DNA from: Lachnospiraceae bacterium
Lineage (GTDB): Bacteria; Bacillota; Clostridia; Lachnospirales; Lachnospiraceae
Direction: 5' to 3'
Length of the DNA: 64,000 nucleotides
Assembly (NCBI GenBank): GCA_017433725.1
Contig: JAFRGQ010000027.1
Coordinates: 1 to 64,000 of the forward strand
A program made the translations under genes and the position numbers. Below the pieces are notes generated by a model. The model saw only the letters and a program-made list of their open reading frames with translations, was not told the origin of the DNA and made no database searches. Numbering within the stretch: the first letter of the stretch is position 1; each line of letters begins with the position of its first letter. This document shows positions 7,894 through 16,356 of the stretch, in pieces.

Positions 7894-8249
7894 TTTTTAT
7901 CTCTCGACTCTAAAGTCACGAAAATTTTGTGTCAGAGATTAAACACTCAGATGGATCCTCGTAGCATTCATGCCCAATGAGCGGTCAAATTCTATTTTCG
8001 AAGCGACCTTGTTCAAAACAGCCGCGTTGTCAAATACACAGTGCGGCTTCATATACATCGTAGAACAACAGCAGAAAAAAGAGTAAAAACAATAAATATA
8101 TGATAAAATAATGTAGGACAGGATTGTGGGAATGCGTTAGCTCGGAACAATTCGTAATCGGCTTTCAGCGACCTAATCATGTGGTAATTAGGTTCCAAAA
8201 AAGGAACCAAAAGCCGGAACGTTTATATCTCAGTTTAAAGGAGAGTATT
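7894..8249 (+). promoter_or_regulatory. intergenic region with structured leader (8152-8220)
   Basis: No gene is seen. Before the oxidoreductase gene the sequence can fold into an outer stem CGGCTTT (8159-8165) with AAAGCCG (8210-8216) enclosing two hairpins: CCTAAT/ATTAGG (8172-8177, 8187-8192) and GGTTCC/GGAACC (8191-8196, 8203-8208). The two inner hairpins share two bases, so they may compete, and CGGAAC upstream offers a third partner. No known riboswitch is recognised. A weak AT-rich promoter may lie near 8100. Confidence 0.4.
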
Positions 8250-9275
8250 ATGAGGAAGATGATAATCGGTTTCATCGGCAACGGCAAAGGAATCAACAGA
8301 TACCATATCCCTTTCATCCGCACTCGCCGGGACAAATTCATAATTAAGACCATTTATTCACGGCATCCTTCCGATGCATGGGAAAAGATACCGGGTGCCA
8401 ATTATGTATATAATATTGATGAGCTCCTGCAAGACCCCGAAATTGAACTGATCGTTGTATCTACTCCCTCACCTTCCCATTATGAGATGACAAAGCAGGT
8501 CATTCTTGCAGGCAAGAACGTGGTCTGCGACAAACCATTCTGCGAGACAAGGGCGCAGGCGAAAGAGCTTTTTGCGTTGGGACGGGAAAAAGGTGTTATG
8601 GTACAGTGCTATCAGAACAGGCGATTTGACAGCGATTTTCTGACTACGCAGAAGGTAATCGAATCCGGTAAGATTGGTGATTTACTGGAAGTTGAGATGA
8701 GTTTTGACTATTATCGGCCGGAAGTTCCCGAAAATACAGAGCATTTTGACGTAATCACATCATTTCTATACGGCCATGCCTGCCATACTCTTGATCAGGT
8801 CATTTCCTATTTCGGAAAACCCGACCGAGTGCATTACGATGTGCGCCAGCTTCTTGGAGAGGATCGTCTCAATGACTATTTTGATATTGACCTGTATTAC
8901 GGCGTGACGAAAGTGTCCGTAAAATCCTCTTACTTCCGGATAAAAGAAAGACCCAGTTTCATCGCTTACGGCACGCGCGGCATGTTCGTAAAAGCGGGTA
9001 AAGACAAACAGGAAACACATTTAAAGCTTTTCTACATGCCTTATGACCACAAGGATTTCGGAATTGATCTGCCGGAGGATTACGGTATTCTGACATATTA
9101 TGATAAAGATGGCGTATACCACGAAGAGAAAGTCGTCTCAGAAAACGGAGATTATGCCCGTTATTACGATGCCGTGTATGAAACTATAGTGAACGGGGCT
9201 CCGCAGCTGGTAACGCCGGAGCAGACACTTCTTCAGTTATCTATGTTGGAGGAAGGCATTAAAAACTGTAAATAA
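8250..9275 (+). CDS. Gfo/Idh/MocA family oxidoreductase
   Basis: The 341-residue protein has an N-terminal NAD(P)-binding Rossmann fold starting IIGFIGNGKGINRYHIPFI, the family motif CDKPFCET (the EKP position, with Asp-Lys-Pro here), and the C-terminal substrate domain with a histidine-rich GHACHTLDQV. The family oxidises or reduces sugars, inositols and related polyols. The exact substrate is not evident, although the GNGKS-like start recalls YdgJ/IolW-type members. AAAGGAGAG lies just before the ATG at 8250. Starts further upstream fall in the structured leader and lack a binding site. The gene is monocistronic. Confidence 0.88.
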   Translation: MRKMIIGFIGNGKGINRYHIPFIRTRRDKFIIKTIYSRHPSDAWEKIPGANYVYNIDELLQDPEIELIVVSTPSPSHYEMTKQVILAGKNVVCDKPFCETRAQAKELFALGREKGVMVQCYQNRRFDSDFLTTQKVIESGKIGDLLEVEMSFDYYRPEVPENTEHFDVITSFLYGHACHTLDQVISYFGKPDRVHYDVRQLLGEDRLNDYFDIDLYYGVTKVSVKSSYFRIKERPSFIAYGTRGMFVKAGKDKQETHLKLFYMPYDHKDFGIDLPEDYGILTYYDKDGVYHEEKVVSENGDYARYYDAVYETIVNGAPQLVTPEQTLLQLSMLEEGIKNCK

Positions 9276-9303
9276 TCAGGGGAATGCTTTACCTGATTCG
9301 GGA

Positions 9304-10038
9304 TCAGCACGGCTTCATCGCACTTGCCGCAAGCAGTGCAGCTTCCGGCTCCATGTTACAGGCGAGCCGATAAAAGTGAACACTTTCGCTCAGCTTCCGG
9401 ATGAGTTCCATTGTCTTTCTTACATAATCGGCTTCGGTCGGCAGGTATGTCTGCTGAAATAATTTTGTATAAGCCTCGAGAAACGAAATCTCTTCAATGG
9501 AGTTTTCCACTCCGCGCTCCAGAAGGCATATTGCGCGAAGCGGCACCATCACATTGGTATTCATGCGCTCCTTTCCCGACCAGGGCGTACCGCAGGCTTT
9601 ACAGTACCCTTCCCTGACGCGAATGAGCGGTTTATCACCGTTCACAACGTATGAATCCGGTATGTTCTCGAGCCAAAGCTTTATGTGAGTTGTCTTACCG
9701 GTGCCGGAGGGAGCCGTGAACAGGTAGGCATCTCCGCATGTAGCGACCACTGAGCCGTGCATCAGGAATGTATCATATTTCAGCATCCCTACGGCAATCT
9801 TCCGGTAAACTGCCAGTGTTTCCAGATAGGAGTCAGGATAGAGGACCGGATGCATATATTTACTCATATCCTCCCGGATTGATTTCATGCGTTCGAATTC
9901 TATGTCTTCCGGTGAGACCGCGACAGTAAAGTCCGGTGAACCGTCATTTGTCAGGTATTCACTGCATAAGCTGTAGACCTCATCGTAGAGACTGTTTATC
10001 TCGACGCATCTGCCGGCCAGAGTGATCATAAATTGCAT
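9304..10038 (-). CDS. HPr kinase-like ATPase of peptide-modification cassettes
   Basis: The 244-residue protein has a late P-loop APSGTGKTTH at about residues 109-118, preceded by HGSVVAT. This is the layout of the HPrK/P-like serine kinase family found near lasso-peptide and PqqD-type loci rather than of true HPr kinase. The classical HPrK signature with its partner Asp is replaced by GDKPLIR. It is followed in this block by an S24/S26 peptidase (same strand) and a divergent NTP_transf_5 protein, a known co-occurring set. Kinase activity on a peptide is inferred from those families. No precursor is visible next to it. Confidence 0.75.
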   Translation of the reverse strand: MQFMITLAGRCVEINSLYDEVYSLCSEYLTNDGSPDFTVAVSPEDIEFERMKSIREDMSKYMHPVLYPDSYLETLAVYRKIAVGMLKYDTFLMHGSVVATCGDAYLFTAPSGTGKTTHIKLWLENIPDSYVVNGDKPLIRVREGYCKACGTPWSGKERMNTNVMVPLRAICLLERGVENSIEEISFLEAYTKLFQQTYLPTEADYVRKTMELIRKLSESVHFYRLACNMEPEAALLAASAMKPC

Positions 10039-10142
10039 AATACGTTTTTACCCCACATTGCACAATTACGTGAAAATTTCAAGTGCGCCTCGTCGTTCTA
10101 GCCGCGACATGCTCGGCCCGAATGCGCTTTTCACTGTATGTC

Positions 10143-10598
10143 TCAGCGGATCCGTTTCGAAACGCGCCGAAGGATCCTCTTCGTAAGGTGTTTCATTCTC
10201 AAAATGAAGAAACGCAGGTGATACGGCGCGCACCACAGCCTCACGTAAGCTTTATACCTGAAATCTGAATTTTTAATCAACTTCCCATCCCGCGAAACGC
10301 CGGTCAAAACGCCCAAAATATTCCTGCGCTCTACGAGTTCCCCGGTTACGCAGTTGTCGCCTACAATCCAATACCGCCCATCCGGCATGATTTTCAGGAT
10401 GCGGTGAAGGACATAAGCTCCCCTGCCTTTCACACCCGGCCTTCGAAAAAGGACTGCGTCAAGAGGCCGGTACACTTCGGCTTTTTCAATAACCATCACA
10501 TCACGGTCCTGACGGAGGAGAGGGAGCATGCTGACTCCGACGTTGGTGTAGGCGAGCTTTCCGCTGCGTTCTAATTCTTCCTCGAATGTAGTATACAT
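10143..10598 (-). CDS. S24/S26 family signal-peptidase-like protein
   Basis: The 151-residue product has NVGVSMLPLL with the likely catalytic Ser at about 23, and AYVLHRILK with His about 65 followed by YWIVGDNC. A His rather than a Lys in the second box is the SipW/ER-type arrangement. No strong transmembrane segment is seen, which sets it apart from housekeeping signal peptidases. The frame is open further upstream, but the ATG at 10598 begins the conserved part. It lies 104 bases before the HPrK-like gene on the same strand and is divergent from the NTP_transf_5 gene. Peptide or leader processing is a fair inference from the trio. Confidence 0.75.
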   Translation of the reverse strand: MYTTFEEELERSGKLAYTNVGVSMLPLLRQDRDVMVIEKAEVYRPLDAVLFRRPGVKGRGAYVLHRILKIMPDGRYWIVGDNCVTGELVERRNILGVLTGVSRDGKLIKNSDFRYKAYVRLWCAPYHLRFFILRMKHLTKRILRRVSKRIR

Positions 10599-10736
10599 AG
10601 TGTTTAACTTTCTTGTTTTATAAAGATTCTGTCGGATCATCTGAATAAAAAGACGACGGAGAGGCCCGCGGAAGACACAGACTGGGCGTCTCTCTACCGT
10701 CTCGCCAAGACCCATGAGGTAATCGGAATTGTCTAT

Positions 10737-11765
10737 GTGCAATGCAGAGACTTCATACCGGCGGAGCAAAGAGCACTTTTTGAGCGCGGATACAGCGCAG
10801 AGCTTTTTTACTACACGAATCGTGTTAAAGAAACGGAACGGATTCGCAGGGGGTTTCGGGAGTCAGGCGTTCAGTTTTACACCGTTAAAGGGCTTGATGT
10901 AGCCCGGTTTTATCCGATGCCGCCGCTTCGGACCATGGGGGACAGCGACTTTGTTGTTTCGGATATGCCTGCCGCGATACATGTCATGCGAAAGCTCGGA
11001 TTCGAAGGGAGGCAGGCAGAGGATGTGCATGAGTGGTCCTGCGACAGAAACGGACTCCACTTTGAGCTGCACGATCTTCTGATTAGGAGCGACGATAAGG
11101 CGACAAAGAAACAGATCCGGTTTTTCAGAGATCTTATGCCGTATGTGAAAGATGATGTTCTGGACTGGAACTATCATTATCTGTTCATTTTGGCGCATTT
11201 ACGGAAGCATTTTCTGTTCAGCGGAGTCGGAATTCGACAGTTCATGGATATTGCTGTGCTGCTTCAATACGGTCCGGAATTCAACTGGCAATGGATAGAG
11301 CAGAGGCTGGCTGAACTGAAGATGAGAAAATTTGCACACGCCTGCTACTGCCTGATTGAATTTTGGTTCGGAATAGAGCCTCCCGTGCATTGCGAAAGGC
11401 TGGCGGACATGGATGAACTGACAGAGAAAATTGTCCACAACGGAGTTTTCGGTTTTGCGGATGCAGACAATAAAAGAAATTGGACCAGAAATTTTCTGGT
11501 TATGGGTAGAAGACCCCGTTGGTTCAATCGAATTGTTCTCCTGCTATATTACTTCTTCCCAAATTATGATATTATGGTCAATTATCCGGGGTGTGGTTTT
11601 CTGGGGAAACATAAATATCTGATGCCACTTGCATGGATCGTGAGATTCGCGTATCTGCTTCGGCGCGGTGACTTAAAAAAGGCGAAGAATACGATTAAGG
11701 GAGGGCTCATATCGAGACGTGATTTAAAGAAGCATACTGAGCGAATCAGAAAAATGGGGTTGTGA
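10737..11765 (+). CDS. nucleotidyltransferase family protein (NTP_transf_5)
   Basis: The protein shows the family pattern KGLDVARFYP followed by RTMGDSDFVV (the G-D-x-D metal site), and a C-terminal part with IRQFMDIAVL. Such proteins accompany HPrK-like kinases and small S24/S26 peptidases. The first normal start is the GTG at 10737, but coding-like sequence in the same frame runs upstream to about 10609. Its residues WASLYRLAKTHEVIGIVY match the expected N-terminal helix of the family. That stretch has only ATA, ATT or CTG as possible starts and no good ribosome binding site. Either a near-cognate start is used or the 5' end is damaged. Confidence 0.75.
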   Translation: MQCRDFIPAEQRALFERGYSAELFYYTNRVKETERIRRGFRESGVQFYTVKGLDVARFYPMPPLRTMGDSDFVVSDMPAAIHVMRKLGFEGRQAEDVHEWSCDRNGLHFELHDLLIRSDDKATKKQIRFFRDLMPYVKDDVLDWNYHYLFILAHLRKHFLFSGVGIRQFMDIAVLLQYGPEFNWQWIEQRLAELKMRKFAHACYCLIEFWFGIEPPVHCERLADMDELTEKIVHNGVFGFADADNKRNWTRNFLVMGRRPRWFNRIVLLLYYFFPNYDIMVNYPGCGFLGKHKYLMPLAWIVRFAYLLRRGDLKKAKNTIKGGLISRRDLKKHTERIRKMGL

Positions 11766-11783
11766 GTTAGTGGAACATTGTGA

Positions 11784-11814
11784 GAGAGATGTCTTGATAG
11801 GGCATCTCTCTTTT
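11784..11814 (+). terminator. rho-independent terminator
   Basis: GAGAGATG (11784-11791) pairs with CATCTCTC (11803-11810), followed by TTTT. It ends the NTP_transf_5 transcript. Confidence 0.85.
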
Positions 11815-12141
11815 GCATTCAGAAATGAAACTTTCGAACTTACGGACACGCTCAAGGAAGAGGAGAATATGGCTTGTCAATGCCCTGCCGAATGTGAATT
11901 AATGCAGGTGAGTCGGTATTAATATGGTATAATACCTAATATCTATCGGAGCCTCTTCGCGAACGATATAATCGTAATTTGCTCTTCCGGAATCAGGCGA
12001 CCATGCTTGCATGGTCATCTGACCCGCCAATCAAAGTTTGAATGTTTGCTTTCATACTTCGGTGCATAAACGTCGAGGCGTTCTTGAATGGGATAATACC
12101 TGCCGTCAGTCGCGTTCACCATATAGATGGAGGAGTGTACT
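11815..12141 (+). promoter_or_regulatory. regulatory region of the alarmone synthetase
   Basis: No gene is seen in these 327 bases. GGTATTA-N8-TAATACC (11914-11935) is a dyad that contains a TATAAT at 11928, so a repressor bound there would cover a -10. A good -35 is not visible. At 11995-12022 a hairpin with the perfect core GACCATGC-TT-GCATGGTC lies in the presumed leader. A second TAATACC occurs near 12095. Confidence 0.45.
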
Positions 12142-12762
12142 ATGAGCGATTTACATACAACAGTCAGTACAGACAGCACGGTCTCTATCTATGGCGACGC
12201 CCGCCCTGAACTGGAACAGACGATGCGAATGCTGTTTGAGGAAATAGAGAAGATTCGAAGTGAGATGGCGACAGAGCTCGGAATGGACCCCATTGAACAT
12301 CTGCTGGGAAGAATCAAATCGGAAGACAGTATGCGTGAAAAATGCAGGCGAAAAGGTCTTCCCGAGACAACGGAATCGGCGCTCGAGAAGATTCACGACG
12401 CGATCGGGCTGCGAGTGGTCTGCGCGTTTATTGACGACGTCTATACAATCCGTGACCGGCTGCTGGCTCTGCCTCATATTCGTCTGGTTAAGGAAAAGGA
12501 TTATATTCGCCACGCCAAGCCGAACGGATACCGCAGCTTTCACATGATTATTCTTGTTGACGAGAAGATATTCGCGGAGATTCAGCTGCGCACTATTTCC
12601 ATGGATACATGGGCAGCTCTGGTACACCACCTCAAATATAAAAAAGAGATCGGTGCCAATACCGCTCTCATCTCAGAAGAATTGAAGCGCTGCGCAGATG
12701 AATTGGCTTCCACGGATTCATCTATGCAGACTTTGAGGGATATGATTCGTGAGTTGCGATGA
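12142..12762 (+). CDS. small alarmone synthetase, RelA/SpoT domain
   Basis: The 206-residue protein is a single-domain (p)ppGpp synthetase of the RelP/RelQ size class. Visible elements are RIKSEDSMREKCRRKG, the metal-binding Asp in DAIGLRVVC, the substrate-binding block KDYIRHAKPNGYRSFH and the Glu in AEIQLRT. No hydrolase domain is present. Where RelQ proteins usually have an acidic residue before HKL, this one reads ALVHHLKYK. GGAGGAG precedes the ATG at 12142, which is preferred over the in-frame ATG 15 bases upstream. It sits 53 bases before a response regulator gene, so alarmone synthesis may be co-expressed with a two-component system. Confidence 0.9.
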   Translation: MSDLHTTVSTDSTVSIYGDARPELEQTMRMLFEEIEKIRSEMATELGMDPIEHLLGRIKSEDSMREKCRRKGLPETTESALEKIHDAIGLRVVCAFIDDVYTIRDRLLALPHIRLVKEKDYIRHAKPNGYRSFHMIILVDEKIFAEIQLRTISMDTWAALVHHLKYKKEIGANTALISEELKRCADELASTDSSMQTLRDMIRELR

Positions 12763-12815
12763 TACCGGGGCGTATTTAAGAACAGAATTGAAATTGCATA
12801 TATGAGGATTTTATT

Positions 12816-13484
12816 GTGAAAATATTAATTGCCGAAGACACCGCCGATCTCAACCGCGTAGTGACTGCGATGCTTGAGAAATTCGGATATGATGTGGATA
12901 GTGTATATGACGGCGAAGCCGCTCTGGAACAGATCGATCGCAGCGGTTATGATGCTGTGATCCTTGATATTATGATGCCCAAGATGGATGGCATTACTGC
13001 CCTCAAAAACATGCGCAGCCGGGGAATCAATATTCCGGTTCTTATGCTGACGGCCAAAGCGGAAATTGATGACCGGGTCGCCGGTCTTGACGCAGGTGCC
13101 GACGACTACCTTCCCAAGCCGTTTGCTATGAAGGAACTTCTCGCGCGCGTTAACGCTATGACGAGAAGAAAGACGAAATACTCCGGTTCCGTCGTGAGTT
13201 ATGCAGACTTTACGCTCAATACAGAGACACTCGAACTCTCAGCCGTGAACAGTGTACGTCTCTCCATGAAGGAGAGCGAGCTTCTGAGCCTGCTTATACA
13301 GCATAGCGGGAAGGAACTGCCGACGGACTTTATCTTGGAACACGTATGGAGGACGGACGATTCAGCTGACAGTAATACGGTCTACCTTTATGTCAGGTAT
13401 CTTCAGAGAAAGCTTGAGGGAGTCGGTGCTGCGGCACAAATCACAGGTAAGATAGGCGGGGCGTACATGCTTACGGCAAAATAG
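12816..13484 (+). CDS. OmpR/PhoB family response regulator
   Basis: The 222-residue protein has a receiver domain (phospho-acceptor Asp51 in VILDIMMPKMDG, the acidic pair at residues 7-8 and Lys in LPKPF) and a C-terminal winged helix ending NTVYLYVRYLQRKLEG. It starts with GTG, with GAGG 8 bases upstream. Its partner kinase begins 104 bases downstream. The small alarmone synthetase lies 53 bases upstream. The targets are unknown. Confidence 0.93.
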   Translation: MKILIAEDTADLNRVVTAMLEKFGYDVDSVYDGEAALEQIDRSGYDAVILDIMMPKMDGITALKNMRSRGINIPVLMLTAKAEIDDRVAGLDAGADDYLPKPFAMKELLARVNAMTRRKTKYSGSVVSYADFTLNTETLELSAVNSVRLSMKESELLSLLIQHSGKELPTDFILEHVWRTDDSADSNTVYLYVRYLQRKLEGVGAAAQITGKIGGAYMLTAK

Positions 13485-13487
13485 AGC

Positions 13488-13580
13488 AGCAGACATTCGG
13501 TTTGGAAGATGTCAGCTAACGCTGACCCGAATCCCGCGCCAAGTCTCGCGAGCGAGACTTGAAATCCCCGCAGACAGGAT
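13488..13580. repeat. dispersed hairpin repeat, copy 1
   Basis: The gap between regulator and kinase holds a perfect 9-bp stem CAAGTCTCG (13540-13548) with CGAGACTTG (13553-13561), preceded by GTCAGCTAACGCTGACCCGA (13512-13531). Related sequence recurs at 56798-56868, in inverted orientation near 62893, and in part near 36188. No T tract follows, so it is not a simple terminator. Confidence 0.55.
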
Positions 13581-13588
13581 CATGATTT

Positions 13589-14980
13589 ATGACAGAACGT
13601 GAAATCAAACGAATACGGAACAGATTTATAACGGTAGCTACGCTGACGCTTTTCGGCGTCATGTTGCTTATGGGAGGCTTTATATACCTTTTCGGCGTCA
13701 TCACAGTTCGCAATGAGACTTATCAGATTATGAAATATATTGCGGAAAATGATGGGAATCTGCCGGAACCGACAGAGCAGCAGAGCATTACCGGAAGCAG
13801 CGGAGACACACACGGAAGCACTTTAGATTCGCAGGACGAGTTCGACAGCTCTTTTTCGGAGACAATTGACTGGAGCTTCGGGAGCATCTTTGGCATCGGA
13901 AACTTCTTTGGCGAGACTCCGGAATATTACTATACGGTCCGGTATTTTGCCGTTCTTTTTGATGAGAACGAGCGTGTCACGAATATCAAGACGAGCCATA
14001 TTGCCAACATTGACAATGAAGAGGCTGAAAGATATGCATTGGCCGCGCTGGACAGATTCCGTAAGTTCGGAAAGTACGGGAGATATTATTATTACCGTGC
14101 GGGCAGAGAGAAGGGCGGCGCGATCGTAATTTATCTGGATCGCACGGAGCAGCTGAGTCTGATGCGCCGTATTCTGCTCTCGGCGCTGAGCAGTCTGGGT
14201 TTCGGAATGTGTCTGTCTTTCGTCATAATACCTCTGTTTTCTCAAAGCATCGTGCACACGGAAGTAGAGAATATGGAGAAGCAGAAACAGTTTATTACAA
14301 ATGCCAGCCATGAGCTAAAAACCCCGCTGGCGGTGATCAAAGCCAATACGGAGCTTCAGGAAATGATGGACGGCGAGACGGAGTGGACGCAGTCGACGCT
14401 TAGGCAGGTGGACCGTATGAGCGGCTTGATCGCCAATCTTTTACAGATTGCGCGCGCGCAGGAAAAGTCAGACGGCGAACTGTCGCAGGTCGACATCGCA
14501 GCTACTATATCGGAAACGGCGGATACTTTTATCCCCGTTGCCGAAAGCGAGGGTAAGAGGCTTGAAAAGAAGATACCCGATTCTCTTGTGATAAGGTCCA
14601 ATGACAGCAGTATAAGGCAGCTTACAACGCTTCTTATTGACAATGCCATTAAGTATTGCGACGACGGCGGGACTATCCTGGTCGGTCTGGAGCAAAGCAG
14701 GCGGGGGGCGGTCCTCACTGTTTCCAACGACTATGCGGAAGGCGCAAGCGTGGATTATTCGCGTTTTTTTGAAAGATTTTACAGACAGGATCAGGCGCGT
14801 ACCATATCGGCTGAGACTGCATCGGAAAAAGCAGCGGACGGATCCCAAAAGAGTACTGACAGGAACGGATATGGGATAGGTCTCTCCATTGCGGAATCAC
14901 TGGTCAAGTCGCTGAAAGGGAATATTGATGTTTCCTGGAATGATGGCCGGATCCGGTTTACCTGCAGATTTTCCCATTGA
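13589..14980 (+). CDS. sensor histidine kinase
   Basis: The 463-residue protein has two transmembrane segments (about residues 15-38 and 190-212) framing an extracellular sensor region of about 150 residues. That region is rich in Ser/Asp early on and Tyr-rich later (YGRYYYYRAGR). The H box is ITNASHELKTPLAV with His about 241. The N box (DNAIKYC), F box (FFERFYRQD) and G box (NGYGIGLSIAES) follow. It is the evident partner of the OmpR-type regulator upstream. The stimulus is unknown. Confidence 0.93.
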   Translation: MTEREIKRIRNRFITVATLTLFGVMLLMGGFIYLFGVITVRNETYQIMKYIAENDGNLPEPTEQQSITGSSGDTHGSTLDSQDEFDSSFSETIDWSFGSIFGIGNFFGETPEYYYTVRYFAVLFDENERVTNIKTSHIANIDNEEAERYALAALDRFRKFGKYGRYYYYRAGREKGGAIVIYLDRTEQLSLMRRILLSALSSLGFGMCLSFVIIPLFSQSIVHTEVENMEKQKQFITNASHELKTPLAVIKANTELQEMMDGETEWTQSTLRQVDRMSGLIANLLQIARAQEKSDGELSQVDIAATISETADTFIPVAESEGKRLEKKIPDSLVIRSNDSSIRQLTTLLIDNAIKYCDDGGTILVGLEQSRRGAVLTVSNDYAEGASVDYSRFFERFYRQDQARTISAETASEKAADGSQKSTDRNGYGIGLSIAESLVKSLKGNIDVSWNDGRIRFTCRFSH

Positions 14981-15140
14981 CAGAGATTTCACATTCTTCA
15001 CATTCGGAGAGTAGCAGCAGTTTTTCGGAAGTCTGCATTCTCCGTCTGCAACCGGCTGATTGCAGTGACAAAGTATGGTATTATGTAAGTGTTTATTACT
15101 AATATAGATATGACATGTGTGGAAACTTGATACTTAACGG

Positions 15141-15196
15141 CTTTCACGGCGCCTCCTGGCGGGCTGTGAAAAGCGATAGCTTTCATTTTAAGGAGG
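15141..15196 (+). promoter_or_regulatory. leader with a sequence complementary to the ribosome binding site
   Basis: TTTCAC (15142-15147) can pair with GTGAAA (15166-15171), enclosing CGCC-TCCT-GGCG. That hairpin contains CCTCCT (15152-15157), the exact complement of the Shine-Dalgarno AGGAGG (15191-15196) of the phosphatase gene. A third stem, TGAAAAGC with GCTTTCA (15167-15185), overlaps the first. The pairings are mutually exclusive, which is the layout of a translational switch. No known class was recognised. Confidence 0.4.
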
Positions 15197-15202
15197 TATT
15201 TT

Positions 15203-16354
15203 ATGGATTGGGTTGTCGTTGTTGATGATGATGTTACCAATCTCAAAATGGCAGGGCGTATTCTCAGCAAGCACGATATGCGTGTGACGGCTTTGAAGTC
15301 CGGTACGGCCCTTATTGAGTATATCAAAACCAACAAACCGGATCTGATTCTTCTGGATATCATGATGCCGGGACTCGATGGATTTGAGACTCTCAGGAGA
15401 TTAAAGGAACAGATGCCTCGTTCCGAAGAAATCCCTGTGATTTTCCTGACAGCTGATGAAAATCAGGAGTCCGAAACGCGGGGGCTGGCTCTCGGAGCTA
15501 TGGACTTCATTAAAAAACCTTTTGTCCCGGAAGTCCTGGTTCTCCGTGTCCGGCATACGATAGAGCTGGTGAGGCTTCAGCGCAATCTGGAGCGGGAAAA
15601 TGAGCGCATCCGCTCCGAACTCGCAATGGCTTCCCGCATACAGGCGGCCATGCTGCCGGGCATTTTTCCCGCCTTTCCGGAACGGGAGGAAATCGACGTC
15701 TATGCCAGTATGGATCCGGTCAGGCGTGTCGGCGGCGATTTCTATGATTTCTTCTTTATTGATAATAATCGGTTGTGTCTTCTCATAGCAGATGTCTCCG
15801 ACAAAGGAATTCCTGCGGCACTTTTTATGATGGCGTCCAAGATCATGTTGGCGGACAATGCGAAGAGCGGCAAGTCTCCGGCTCAGATTCTTCAGGATAC
15901 AAATGAAGCCATCTGTTCCAATAATCCGGAAGGAATGTTCGTGACGGTATGGCTCGGGATTCTGGATATATCCACAGGTCATCTTACGACTGCAAATGCA
16001 GGGCATGAGTATCCGGCACTTTTGCGTGCAGACGGACACTTTGAACTTATCAGAGACAGACACGGGTTGGTCATCGGCGGTATTCCCGGAATTCAATATT
16101 ATGATTGCCATGTGGAGATGAAGCCGGGCTCAAAAATATTCGTATATACGGATGGCGTGCCGGAAGCAACGAACGCCGGGAAGGAGTTTTTCGGGACAGA
16201 ACGCATGCTGCAGGCGTTGAACGCCCATAAGGACGGCACTCCGAAGCAGATCCTGCAAGGTATGCGGAAAGCTGTGATTGATTTTGCTCAGGATACGGAA
16301 CAGTTCGATGATATGACCATGCTGTGTCTGGAATATATGCCTAAGGAGCGTTAA
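15203..16354 (+). CDS. response regulator with PP2C/SpoIIE phosphatase output
   Basis: The 383-residue protein has an N-terminal receiver (Asp52 in LLDIMMPGLDG), a coiled-coil linker (residues about 122-150) and a SpoIIE/RsbU-type PP2C domain. PP2C motifs are VGGDFYDFF, IADVSDKGIPAAL, TTANAGHEYP and FVYTDGVPEATN. The family dephosphorylates anti-anti-sigma factors or other Ser-phosphoproteins, and phosphorylation of the receiver would gate activity. The ATG follows AAGGAGG. The gene is 2 bases from the next kinase gene and clearly in one operon with it. No STAS or RsbW-like partner is seen in the window. Confidence 0.92.
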   Translation: MDWVVVVDDDVTNLKMAGRILSKHDMRVTALKSGTALIEYIKTNKPDLILLDIMMPGLDGFETLRRLKEQMPRSEEIPVIFLTADENQESETRGLALGAMDFIKKPFVPEVLVLRVRHTIELVRLQRNLERENERIRSELAMASRIQAAMLPGIFPAFPEREEIDVYASMDPVRRVGGDFYDFFFIDNNRLCLLIADVSDKGIPAALFMMASKIMLADNAKSGKSPAQILQDTNEAICSNNPEGMFVTVWLGILDISTGHLTTANAGHEYPALLRADGHFELIRDRHGLVIGGIPGIQYYDCHVEMKPGSKIFVYTDGVPEATNAGKEFFGTERMLQALNAHKDGTPKQILQGMRKAVIDFAQDTEQFDDMTMLCLEYMPKER

Positions 16355-16356
16355 CC

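Noticed and set aside
9304-10038. True HPr kinase/phosphorylase
   Set aside because: The P-loop context and missing HPrK signature fit the peptide-cassette subfamily better. No HPr or PTS gene is nearby.
10039-10142. 14-codon frame as a RiPP precursor between the kinase and peptidase genes
   Set aside because: No ribosome binding site, no leader-core pattern, and too short.
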